DNA of 64,000 bases from Pseudomonas furukawaii. Lineage in GTDB: Bacteria; Pseudomonadota; Gammaproteobacteria; Pseudomonadales; Pseudomonadaceae. The stretch spans positions 4,836,001 through 4,900,000 of the forward strand of contig NZ_AP014862.1 of the NCBI RefSeq assembly GCF_002355475.1. Direction: 5' to 3'. A model generated the notes under the pieces. That model did not search any database. It was not told the DNA's origin and saw only the letters and a list, made by a program, of their open reading frames with translations. Made by a program: the position numbers and the translations under genes. Shown here piece by piece: positions 1 to 6,994 of this stretch (within the stretch, counting starts at the first letter, position 1; each line of letters begins with the position of its first letter).

Positions 1-122
1 GAGGAATAGAGACCAGGGGTAACTCAACACCTGGTGGTGGCCCACCCGGACCAGCGTGCAAATTGCAGACTCCAGGGCGCTCAGGCTGCCGCCGGAGCCT
101 TGCTTAGCCGGTCCAGTAGCTC
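1..122 (-). CDS. -1 frameshift extension of the tail chaperone (gpT-like), partial
   Basis: After a -1 slip at the heptamer the reading frame continues from 122 to base 1 without a stop, about 40 codons, and leaves the window. The translated end contains a Gly-His-His and a Tyr-Pro-Trp-Ser stretch, like the aromatic-rich T extensions of other tail chaperones as I remember them. It has no plausible start of its own, which fits expression only as a fusion to the upstream 99-residue protein. The tape measure gene should follow outside the window. Confidence 0.65.
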
Positions 123-380
123 GAAAAAATGGGGGTTCTGCTCCTTGGCCAGCTTGATGACCTCGGCTACCTGACTGGGTGTCATGGCATCCAGGGCATC
201 CTCGGAGAGATTGGTCATGACCCTCAGGTCAGACAAGCGGCACTCCTTGAACAACAGGTCACCGAAGATATCCCCGCCGCGATCGGCGAAAATCACCCGA
301 GCCTCAGCCACAGTGATTTCCCGCACCTGGACTTCGCGCCCGGCAATGGTCTTGGACTTGATGGTGATAGCGTCGGACAT
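81..380 (-). CDS. Tail assembly chaperone (gpG-like)
   Basis: A 99-residue acidic protein placed directly after the tail tube region, where tailed phages encode the chaperone that loads the tape measure protein. It is small and helical and ends in Ala-Ala-Ala, as usual for gpG-type proteins. Near its 3' end it carries a T TTT TTC slippery heptamer in the correct frame, and the -1 frame is open through its stop codon to the window edge. That is the lambda G/G-T arrangement: most ribosomes make this short form and a few make the extended form. The family call rests on position, size and the frameshift rather than on a diagnostic motif. Confidence 0.75.
   Translation of the reverse strand: MSDAITIKSKTIAGREVQVREITVAEARVIFADRGGDIFGDLLFKECRLSDLRVMTNLSEDALDAMTPSQVAEVIKLAKEQNPHFFELLDRLSKAPAAA
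123..129 (-). promoter_or_regulatory. Programmed -1 frameshift slippery site TTTTTTC
   Basis: Read on the minus strand in the chaperone frame, the codons are CAT TTT TTC, giving T TTT TTC, a canonical X XXY YYZ heptamer. It lies about 40 bases before the zero-frame stop. Shifting back one base opens a frame that runs past that stop. Confidence 0.72.
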
Positions 381-394
381 GAATCCTCCGGACG

Positions 395-419
395 AAAAAA
401 AACCCGCGTAAGCGGGTTT
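395..419 (-). terminator. Intrinsic terminator before the tail chaperone gene
   Basis: On the minus strand an AAACCCGC/GCGGGTTT stem with a 4-base loop is followed by a run of eight T. It sits between the zinc-ribbon gene and the tail chaperone gene, so it would cut or attenuate late transcription unless antiterminated. Confidence 0.7.
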
Positions 420-434
420 CCAGGGCGTCAGGCC

Positions 435-722
435 CTACATTTTTGAAAGGACGCCGAAGAAGGCGCCGAAGAAGATCGTCAGTAACGCACCAATGACGGC
501 CAGGATGATCAGGGCTGGAATGGAGGCCAACGCTGCCTTCACCATAAACCAGACCATCGAGTTGAAGCTCATCTGGAAATCCACTACCACCACCTGTTGG
601 GGCCTAACGTAGTCGCCAGCAGCACCGACATGCCGCATGGTAGCGTCGGCACATACCGGGCATTCGGCTTCAGCCTGAATCTGTTTCAAGGTGAATTCGT
701 AGCCACAGTCATCACACTTCAT
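435..722 (-). CDS. Small zinc-ribbon membrane protein
   Basis: Unrecognised 95-residue protein. The N-terminal 25 residues hold two CxxC pairs (C3/C6 and C21/C24), a rubredoxin-like zinc ribbon. The C-terminal third, about residues 52-93, is strongly hydrophobic and could form one long or two short membrane helices ending near FFGVLSKM. It lies between the tail tube and tail chaperone genes, has its own downstream terminator and a ribosome site buried in a hairpin, so it looks like an inserted, separately controlled unit (a moron) rather than a virion part. Function unknown; a membrane-acting superinfection or lysis modulator is only a guess. Confidence 0.6.
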   Translation of the reverse strand: MKCDDCGYEFTLKQIQAEAECPVCADATMRHVGAAGDYVRPQQVVVVDFQMSFNSMVWFMVKAALASIPALIILAVIGALLTIFFGAFFGVLSKM

Positions 723-730
723 CAGGGCAT

Positions 731-754
731 CCCTCCCAAATTGGAATGGGAGGG
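731..754 (-). promoter_or_regulatory. Hairpin that buries the ribosome binding site of the zinc-ribbon gene
   Basis: A perfect 8-bp inverted repeat CCCTCCCA/TGGGAGGG with an 8-base loop ends 8 bases before the ATG at 722. On the mRNA the 3' arm is the Shine-Dalgarno GGGAGGG, so the hairpin would block initiation. Confidence 0.5.
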
Positions 755-780
755 AATGTAGATCATCCGCCGGTCCGTCG

Positions 781-1560
781 TCACGGCGCTGGCAACGGCT
801 TTTCCTTCTGGATCTTCATGTAAGCGGACTTGCCAGTGCCACGCGTAGGATCGGCCAGCACCTCGACGGCGACGTTCATGCCCATGAAGTCTTCGGTGCC
901 CAGCCAGTCGAGCGACTCGGCCGGCGCGAACTTGCAGCGCCAGAAGCGCGGGTTGATCCGCTTCATGGTGCCGGCACCGTTCTGGCCTTCGAGCAGGATC
1001 TCGAACTCCTGGCTGGAGTTAGTCAGGACTTCGATTTCGTCGAAGGCGGCGCAGGTATAGCTGACCTCGACGGAGTAATCGCCAACCGCCCCCTCAATCG
1101 CCGTCGCCAGGGCCCCGCCGGGCAGCACTTCGATGCCGGAACCGGTCATGCGGTAGTCGTCATCTTCAACGAAGGTCGTGGTGCCGGTGGCAGCGTCCGT
1201 CACCGAGGTAATGGTGAGGGGCATCTTCTCCAGGACGATGGTCTTGTCGACCTGGGCGATATGAGCCTCATCGGCCACGGCTGCGGAGGGGACCTCAGAG
1301 ACGTTGGCCCAGAGATTCGCAGCGATGTTCTCCGTGTTGAACTCACGGAAGTTCATGGCCAGGGTCAGGGCAGTGATTCGAGTCTTCTTGTCGAAGTTCC
1401 CGCCCTCCGGCGTCCGGGTGTTGGCCAGGATGATCTCCTGGGTTTCGGTCGCCTGAGTCACCGTCGAGACCAGCCCCACGTCGCGGAAGGGCAACCCGGT
1501 ACCAGCAGGACGGATCTTGACGATGCCGCCGAGAATTACAGTTTCGATCGTGCGAGCCAT
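781..1560 (-). CDS. Major tail tube protein
   Basis: A 259-residue protein that would polymerise around the tape measure to form the tail tube. The N-terminal half, about residues 1-100, reads like phage tail tube subunits (VILGGIVKIRP start, then TRITALTLAMNFREFN and NIAANLWA). The later part contains a beta-rich region with a short VGDYSVEVSYTC strand repeat typical of added surface domains. It sits between the tail terminator-like gene and the tail chaperone, the expected order, and terminator-like hairpins flank it, consistent with adjusted expression of an abundant protein. Confidence 0.75.
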   Translation of the reverse strand: MARTIETVILGGIVKIRPAGTGLPFRDVGLVSTVTQATETQEIILANTRTPEGGNFDKKTRITALTLAMNFREFNTENIAANLWANVSEVPSAAVADEAHIAQVDKTIVLEKMPLTITSVTDAATGTTTFVEDDDYRMTGSGIEVLPGGALATAIEGAVGDYSVEVSYTCAAFDEIEVLTNSSQEFEILLEGQNGAGTMKRINPRFWRCKFAPAESLDWLGTEDFMGMNVAVEVLADPTRGTGKSAYMKIQKEKPLPAP

Positions 1561-1573
1561 GGAGTGGCCTCCA

Positions 1574-1601
1574 GAAAAAGCGAAACCCGCACAGGGCGGG
1601 C
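1574..1601 (-). terminator. Hairpin with T-rich tail before the tail tube gene
   Basis: Minus-strand CCCGC/GCGGG stem, small loop, followed by TTTCGCTTTTTC. It lies between the tail completion gene (ends 1619) and the tail tube start (1560). The T tract is interrupted, so it may attenuate rather than fully terminate. Confidence 0.45.
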
Positions 1602-1618
1602 TCGTGAAGTTGATGTAT

Positions 1619-2080
1619 TCACTGCTGGATCAGGGTGGTCAGGTAAACCGGCAGGAGGAAGGTGGCGCAGCTGAGCCCGTCACCTGGTGGAAACGCGTCA
1701 GGCGTACCGAACTGGATTCCCGTCACGCCAAGCGGCAACCACTTGAGGAAGTTCTTGTGGCCCGGCAGCAGGCAGCGCATTACATCCAGCTGCAGGTCTT
1801 CAAGCGCCGACTCGTAGCTGGTGCCGGCCTCCACCGCGCCGACGATGCGAAAGCCTGGCTGCAGCTTGATCGCCCCCGGGCCAGCCGCTGGAGGCTGGCC
1901 ACGACCCGGCTGCACAACCAGCAGCGGGTATGCCACCGTCTGGGCCTTGATCACCTCATTCAGCCAGCCGGAGTGCACATTCGCACCGACATTGGTGAGG
2001 TAACCATCCGCCACGCTGATGGTGGAAAGCCGGGCCAGAAGGGCTTCCCGACCTGCGGTCAGAGGATTCTGATTGTTCAT
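1619..2080 (-). CDS. Tail completion/terminator protein (gpU-like)
   Basis: A 153-residue protein starting MNNQNPLTAG. The ATG at 2080 overlaps the stop of the upstream gene by four bases (ATGA), so I prefer it to the longer upstream frame. Its place just before the tail tube gene and its size match tail terminator proteins of lambda-like phages, which cap the tail tube and contact the head. No catalytic motif is visible. The call is by position and size. Confidence 0.55.
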   Translation of the reverse strand: MNNQNPLTAGREALLARLSTISVADGYLTNVGANVHSGWLNEVIKAQTVAYPLLVVQPGRGQPPAAGPGAIKLQPGFRIVGAVEAGTSYESALEDLQLDVMRCLLPGHKNFLKWLPLGVTGIQFGTPDAFPPGDGLSCATFLLPVYLTTLIQQ

Positions 2081-2397
2081 GGTTGCACCTGGCAGGCCGC
2101 AGTGACCATGTGACCGTCGTCGGCGATGATCTCTTCGACGAGGTAGCGGGTCGGACCAACGATGAAGACCCCACCTCGCGCCACGCAACCCAGGGCTGCG
2201 CGGCGGCAGGTGATGCCCACCGCATCAGTGAGGAAGACCCCATCAGGGCCCGACTGCTGCAGATTGCGGTCGATGATCAGTTCGATGCCGCAATGCAGTC
2301 GACCCGATACCCCGTCCAGGTACTGGCCGACCGCATCACCCAAGGAGGACATGATCTGTTCGTCCATGTCCTCCACCAGCTCGCTGAACCCGACCAT
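2077..2397 (-). CDS. Head-tail joining protein (gpFII-like)
   Basis: A 106-residue protein located directly after the major capsid gene, where lambda carries FII. The C-terminal half is beta-strand-like with GGVFIVGPTRYLVEEIIADDGHMVTA, resembling the small beta-barrel connector proteins that seal the head to the tail. It overlaps the next gene by four bases, which suggests translational coupling. Assignment is from gene order and size. Confidence 0.6.
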   Translation of the reverse strand: MVGFSELVEDMDEQIMSSLGDAVGQYLDGVSGRLHCGIELIIDRNLQQSGPDGVFLTDAVGITCRRAALGCVARGGVFIVGPTRYLVEEIIADDGHMVTAACQVQP

Positions 2398-2399
2398 GG

Positions 2400-3398
2400 T
2401 CAGATGGTCAGCTCGCGCACCGACAGCGGGCGGGTGCAGAGGTGCAGCGGGTTGGACTGCGCCTCGCCGGCCACGCCCTTGTCGAACGGCATGCGCTCCA
2501 GCTTGGCGTAGTACGGCAGGCCCTCGGTGTTGACCACTTCCATATAGTCGGCGGGCGCGAAGGCACTGATGAACAGTTCCGGCACACCCTCCGGTACCAG
2601 GTAGGCGCGGTCATCCGCCACGAAGGGCTTGCCGGCATGCTTGCCGCGGTAGCGCTCCCAGGTGATGCCACCAAACTCGAAGGACTGGCGACGATCCCCG
2701 CGCAGCTCGGCCGCCTGCAGGGTATTCAGGTAGGTTTCGCGGACGCGCGGGTGAGAGATCAGGTCGTTCCACAGCCGCTTCCCGCAGAGAGCGCGGGAGC
2801 CGGTGCTGGGGACCTCACCGAGTTCGTCTTCCTGGATATCCAGCACCTCAGTGAGGTGAGCACTCACGTCAGTGTCGGCATTACCCAGTTCCAGGGAGAA
2901 GGGCTTGGGCTTCTGCAGGCCGAAGGAGCGATAGATGTCCACCAGCACGGTCTTGCCGTCGGCATCGACCACTTGTCCCTTGACCGCGCCGATGCGCTGG
3001 TACTCGTGGGTCAGGTCCAGTTGGCGGCGGGCCTTCTCGATGCGCGTGTTGACCACGGCCTGAGCGCCCTGCAGCTCCGTGCGGCTGCCGACGGCACGGA
3101 TACCCTGGATCTCGTCGGCCAGGATCTGGAAGGTTTGCGGCAGGTGAACGGTATTGAACGGTACAAGCACGCGCTTGTCGCCGGTCACGACCTGGCCAAC
3201 CCCACCACGGGCCTTGGCTTCGACGAGGTTCAGGGTGGTGCCGTCCTTCTCGATCTGGACGACCAGGCTGGGCACTCCCCGTTCCTCGAACAGTTGCAGG
3301 GCAGCCAGTTGGCCATACACGACGTGATCCTCGTTGATCACGGCCAGAAGCGCTTCGACGGTGAACGCCTCGTCTTCGAAAATGCTGATTTCAGCCAT
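2400..3398 (-). CDS. Major capsid protein (gpE family)
   Basis: A 332-residue protein of the lambda gpE capsid family, which forms the icosahedral shell. Supporting features are the length, the position between decoration protein and head-tail joiner, an internal LPQTFQILADEIQGIRAVG segment, and a C-terminal run (ELFISAFAPADYMEVVNTEGLPYYAK then SNPLHLCTRP) of the type seen near the end of gpE proteins. A strong AGGAG lies before the ATG at 3398, as expected for an abundant product. Confidence 0.88.
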   Translation of the reverse strand: MAEISIFEDEAFTVEALLAVINEDHVVYGQLAALQLFEERGVPSLVVQIEKDGTTLNLVEAKARGGVGQVVTGDKRVLVPFNTVHLPQTFQILADEIQGIRAVGSRTELQGAQAVVNTRIEKARRQLDLTHEYQRIGAVKGQVVDADGKTVLVDIYRSFGLQKPKPFSLELGNADTDVSAHLTEVLDIQEDELGEVPSTGSRALCGKRLWNDLISHPRVRETYLNTLQAAELRGDRRQSFEFGGITWERYRGKHAGKPFVADDRAYLVPEGVPELFISAFAPADYMEVVNTEGLPYYAKLERMPFDKGVAGEAQSNPLHLCTRPLSVRELTI

Positions 3399-3419
3399 GT
3401 GATGCTCCTGAAATGCGAA

Positions 3420-3439
3420 ACCCCGCAGGGCGCGGGGTC
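3420..3439 (-). terminator. GC-rich hairpin between decoration and capsid genes
   Basis: ACCCCGC/GCGGGGT stem with a 6-base loop; the minus strand continues TTTCGCATTTC. It resembles a weak terminator or an mRNA-processing/stabilising hairpin just upstream of the capsid ribosome site. Confidence 0.4.
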
Positions 3440-3465
3440 TAAGTGGAATGAAGGTGGGTTGGGTA

Positions 3466-4101
3466 TCAGGTGCGGAGGATCAGGCCCAGGGCCTTGAGGT
3501 CGGCTCGGCCGGGGGTATCCAACCCCGTCAGCAGCGCTTCGATCACCTCGGCATCACGAACGACCGCCACCGCTTTCACGTCGACGTCCGTGGCGTCGAC
3601 ACCGGCATAGAGGATGCCGGTGGCCGCGCGGCGGCCGTCATCGGTGCCGTCGTCGTCGTAGGCGGTCCATTCGCCCAGGTTCGCCAGCACTGCGAGGCTG
3701 AATCCATCACCCACTGCGAAGTCGGTGGAGCCATCGGCCAGGGTGAAAGTCAGCCCACCACCCGTGAAGGCTTGACCGACCTGGCCCTCTCCCACCAACC
3801 GGCCCAGCGGATCGGTCACCTCGAACGTCCCGCCGTTGGCAGCGGCCTCGGTGATTTCCAGAACGTAGGTGCCGGTGATCGCCTCGCTGGTCACGGTGAC
3901 GGAGCCGACAGTGCCATTGCCGGTGTTGCCGGGCTGCGCGGTCGGAGTCAGGGCATTGGCGGCGGTGATCATCGCCAGCAGGGTGCCGGCGCGGAGCATG
4001 CCGGAGCCGGCGCAGATCACGATGTTCTCGCGGCTGCGGGAGCCGTTGGCCTCCGAGAGGAGGAACTCGCCGGCATGTACGCCTTCGGTCTTGATGGTCA
4101 T
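3466..4101 (-). CDS. Head decoration protein (gpD family) with inserted domain
   Basis: Decoration proteins trimerise on the expanded capsid and stabilise it. The N-terminus (about residues 1-50, GEFLLSEANGSRSRENIVICAG then LRAGTLLAMI) and C-terminus (about 140-211, GILYAGVDATDVDVKAVAVVRDAEV) form the gpD fold. Between them, about residues 50-138, lies a Thr/Gly-rich beta repeat module (GTVGSVTVTSEAITGTYVLE), so the protein is twice the length of lambda gpD (about 110). The upstream protease gene overlaps its start by four bases. Confidence 0.85.
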   Translation of the reverse strand: MTIKTEGVHAGEFLLSEANGSRSRENIVICAGSGMLRAGTLLAMITAANALTPTAQPGNTGNGTVGSVTVTSEAITGTYVLEITEAAANGGTFEVTDPLGRLVGEGQVGQAFTGGGLTFTLADGSTDFAVGDGFSLAVLANLGEWTAYDDDGTDDGRRAATGILYAGVDATDVDVKAVAVVRDAEVIEALLTGLDTPGRADLKALGLILRT

Positions 4102-5303
4102 GCGTGTTTTCCTCCTTTCGAGGCGTTGGTACGGCGCCGGGCGTAGACATCACCAGGCACCGGGGGTTGGTAAACGGTGTTCTGCGGCAGGTCGTCCAAC
4201 CGCTGCTTGTTGTCGATCTCCAGCGCGCTGCTGTTGCTGGCGATCTTGTCGAAGAGCTTGACGCGGGCACCGTCGGCATCGAGGCCCGCTTCGATCAGTC
4301 CCGGCGCCTCATCGGGCAACTTGGCGACCAGGCACACCGCGCGAACGGCTTTGGCCCGATCCAGCTGTGCTTTCACTTCCGCAGCACTCTTGAGTCCGCT
4401 GGCCTTGATCAGCGCCGGCACGCAGGCCGACAGCCCGGCCGCGGCACAATCGGCCGCGAGCTGGGCCGCCAACGCAGCCGTTTCGGCGCTGTCCGGTTCG
4501 GTGGGCGGGTCATTGGCGGGTGGATCAGACGGCGCCGGGTCGTCGTCATCGGCCTCCGCCTTCAACAGTTTCAGGGCCTCCGGCGGGGTGTTGCGGTAGC
4601 GGTTGAGGATCTTGCCCAGGGCAGCATTGGCGGCCATCGGCTGACCTTCCCCGAGGACCTCATCGACGAAGCCCATGGCCTTGGCCTCGGTGGCCGTCAT
4701 CCAGGTCTCTTCCTCGATCAGGCGCTTCAGCTCGGCCTCGTCGATGCTCAGGGCGCGATGCTGGAAGCTGGCCACGATGCCCTCGAAGGCCTTGTCCATC
4801 ATGTCGGCCATCTTGCGCAGCTCACCGGCATCCCCCGCGATCCACGTCCACGGGTTGTGGATCATGAACAGCGCGTTGTCCGCCATCTCCACCCGGTGCG
4901 CCCCACAGGCGGCCACGCTGCCGGCACTGAAACACGCACCGTCGATTCGGGCGGTGCAGCGCTCTCCCAGCCCCCGCAGGATGTTGTGCATGGCGATCCC
5001 GTCGAAGAGATCGCCACCGATGGTGTCGAAGCGGACCAGCACTTGCGACACACCATCATCCTGAGCCTTGAGGTCCCTGATGAAGTCGCCGGAGGTCACC
5101 CCCCACATGCCAATCTCGCCGTAGATGAAGACCTCGATGACCTTGGCCGAGCCCTCGCCAACGGCCCGGATGTTGTACCAGTGTTCGGCTTGCAACTCCG
5201 GCAGCCCCGCAGCCTTGTTGAGGATCCGGGGAGCTGCCAGGGTGCAGATGCCCAGGCTCCCGAGTACCAGCGCCAAGGCCAGTTTCAGGTTGTGCTTCAT
5301 CAT
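4098..5303 (-). CDS. Prohead protease (ClpP-like) with C-terminal scaffold region
   Basis: A 401-residue ClpP-fold head maturation protease. Catalytic Ser is probably S126 (GACFSAGS) and His H149 (FMIHNPW). Residues about 240-400 are Ala/Asp/Pro-rich and helical, suiting a scaffold domain fused to the protease as in lambda C/Nu3. The first 23 residues, MMKHNLKLALALVLGSLGICTLA, look like a signal peptide, unusual for a prohead protein; family proteins normally begin near RILNKAAG. The given start overlaps the portal stop by four bases, which supports it, but an internal non-ATG start cannot be ruled out. Confidence 0.85.
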   Translation of the reverse strand: MMKHNLKLALALVLGSLGICTLAAPRILNKAAGLPELQAEHWYNIRAVGEGSAKVIEVFIYGEIGMWGVTSGDFIRDLKAQDDGVSQVLVRFDTIGGDLFDGIAMHNILRGLGERCTARIDGACFSAGSVAACGAHRVEMADNALFMIHNPWTWIAGDAGELRKMADMMDKAFEGIVASFQHRALSIDEAELKRLIEEETWMTATEAKAMGFVDEVLGEGQPMAANAALGKILNRYRNTPPEALKLLKAEADDDDPAPSDPPANDPPTEPDSAETAALAAQLAADCAAAGLSACVPALIKASGLKSAAEVKAQLDRAKAVRAVCLVAKLPDEAPGLIEAGLDADGARVKLFDKIASNSSALEIDNKQRLDDLPQNTVYQPPVPGDVYARRRTNASKGGKHA

Positions 5304-6766
5304 GGTGTGTCCTCTTTGTCTCCCGTCGGCTCACCGGCCGGCTGGGTGTCGGTGGTGTACTCCAGGCCAAGCTCCTTGGCCCGGGCGTTGTCCTCGGCGT
5401 TTTCCTCGTCGATCTGCTGGGCGTCGTAGCCGGTGCGCAGGACGTGCTCCGACCGACTGGCCAGGCCGCCCTTGATCTCCAGCAACTTGCCCTGCACGTC
5501 CTGGACGGGGTGCAGGTAGGCCCAGCCTTGCGGAACCCAACGGGTGCGCAGGTACTCCCGGCGGCGCGCGGTGAAGTCCGGCAGGTCCAGCGCACCGGAC
5601 AGCCAGGCAGCATCGAGCCATGCGGCACGAACAGGGCGGCACAGCTGGTACACGTACACGGAGAACTGGAGTTGCTCGATGCGCCGCCGGAACTCGTTCA
5701 ACAAGACCCGGAGCACCCGATCGCTGATGTCCCCCATGTCGCCGGTCAGCAGCTCATACGGCAGGTCGACCCCAGCCGCGACGGCCTGCAGTTGCTGACG
5801 CATGAAGTCGACGTAGGTGTTGCCGGCGTCGGGCGGGTCGGAGAAGGTCACCTCCTCCCCATCCATCAGCTCCTGCATCGTCCCCGGCTCCAACCCCACC
5901 ATCGGGACGCCATCGGCATCCTTCTGCACGGGCTGGCCGGTGATGGGGTCCAGCTGCGGCGGGCCATCGCCTCGGGGCTTGGTGATGAAGCCGGCGAAGA
6001 GGTTGGACACCTCCTGCCGGAACAGCACCGCATCGTCGTAGTTGTCCAGAGCCTTCAGCCGGAGCAGCACGGGCGCCAGGCGGGGGATGCCCCGCAACTG
6101 GCCACCCTCCAGGGGCTCGAAGATGTGCAGCACCTGGTCGGCCGGGACGCGGTTCAGCTGGTTGTAGTTCGCACCGGCCGCGCGTGGGTCACCCGGGTGG
6201 GACTTGTACATCCAGTACGCCACCCGCTTGCCTACCTGGTCGAACTCGATGCCGGCGCGGACGACGTTGCCGCGTCGGGTGGTGAAGTTGCGGTCCAGCG
6301 GCACGAACTCCGGCGCCAACACCTGCAGTTGCAGCGGCACCGAAAGGCCATCCTCGGGGCGCCGGTAGCGCAACCGCACGAAGCATTCGCCACTCTCCTC
6401 GACCATCCGCGCGATCAGGGCCTGCTGGCCGTAGAAGTCGGTGCGGTCGTCGGCGTCGGACTCGTCGGTCCAGTCCTCCCAGAGTTGATTGACCCGCTCG
6501 CGCAGCGCCTTGTCGGCAATGCGCGAGCGCGGGGTGATGCCGGCGCCTATCAGGCTGCTGACCCGGCGCGAGATCGCACTGAAGGCATAGGGGTCGTTGC
6601 GGACGGCCGCCCTGGAGCGCTTGCGCAGGGTCGGCAAGGCCGGAATCGCCACAGTGTTCAGGGCCGCCTCGGGCGCATCCCAGGCTTGGGAGCGGCGCCC
6701 TTGTCCGGCCCCTTCATAACTCGCCCTGATGCGTGCGGAGGTGTGACGGATACGTCGCGCCATCAT
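5300..6766 (-). CDS. Portal protein (lambda gpB family)
   Basis: A 488-residue portal subunit that forms the dodecameric DNA entry channel at one capsid vertex. Typical gpB features are the Arg-rich N-terminus, LRKRSRAAVRNDPYAFSAI near residue 50, the QLQVLAPEFVPLD segment, RIEQLQFSVYVYQLCRPV late in the protein and the acidic tail. It lies between gpW-like and protease genes and overlaps both by four bases (ATGA), so the head genes are translationally coupled. Confidence 0.92.
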   Translation of the reverse strand: MMARRIRHTSARIRASYEGAGQGRRSQAWDAPEAALNTVAIPALPTLRKRSRAAVRNDPYAFSAISRRVSSLIGAGITPRSRIADKALRERVNQLWEDWTDESDADDRTDFYGQQALIARMVEESGECFVRLRYRRPEDGLSVPLQLQVLAPEFVPLDRNFTTRRGNVVRAGIEFDQVGKRVAYWMYKSHPGDPRAAGANYNQLNRVPADQVLHIFEPLEGGQLRGIPRLAPVLLRLKALDNYDDAVLFRQEVSNLFAGFITKPRGDGPPQLDPITGQPVQKDADGVPMVGLEPGTMQELMDGEEVTFSDPPDAGNTYVDFMRQQLQAVAAGVDLPYELLTGDMGDISDRVLRVLLNEFRRRIEQLQFSVYVYQLCRPVRAAWLDAAWLSGALDLPDFTARRREYLRTRWVPQGWAYLHPVQDVQGKLLEIKGGLASRSEHVLRTGYDAQQIDEENAEDNARAKELGLEYTTDTQPAGEPTGDKEDTP

Positions 6767-6981
6767 GCCCCCTTGCCTTTGCTGTAGAGCCGTACCTGCC
6801 GGGGACGCCCGGACACGTTCTCGCGGGCCGCCTGCGCCGCATACTGCTCTTCCAGCATGCGGAGGCTGGCCAACTGAGCGCGGTCGATCTGGCGATCCCC
6901 TTTTCGTACCGACTGGCCCTTGGCGAGGATCTCGCTAATGGCCGCCTGGACTTCCTCCAGGCGCTGCTGTGCGGTGCTCAT
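6763..6981 (-). CDS. gpW-like head-tail joining protein
   Basis: A 72-residue basic protein between terminase large subunit and portal, exactly where lambda encodes gpW (68 residues). N-terminal helix MSTAQQRLEEVQAAISEILAK, central VRKGDRQIDRAQLASLRMLEEQ, and a basic flexible tail match the gpW pattern. gpW plugs the portal after packaging so that the tail can attach. Confidence 0.8.
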   Translation of the reverse strand: MSTAQQRLEEVQAAISEILAKGQSVRKGDRQIDRAQLASLRMLEEQYAAQAARENVSGRPRQVRLYSKGKGA

Positions 6982-6994
6982 GGTGGCCTCGGTG

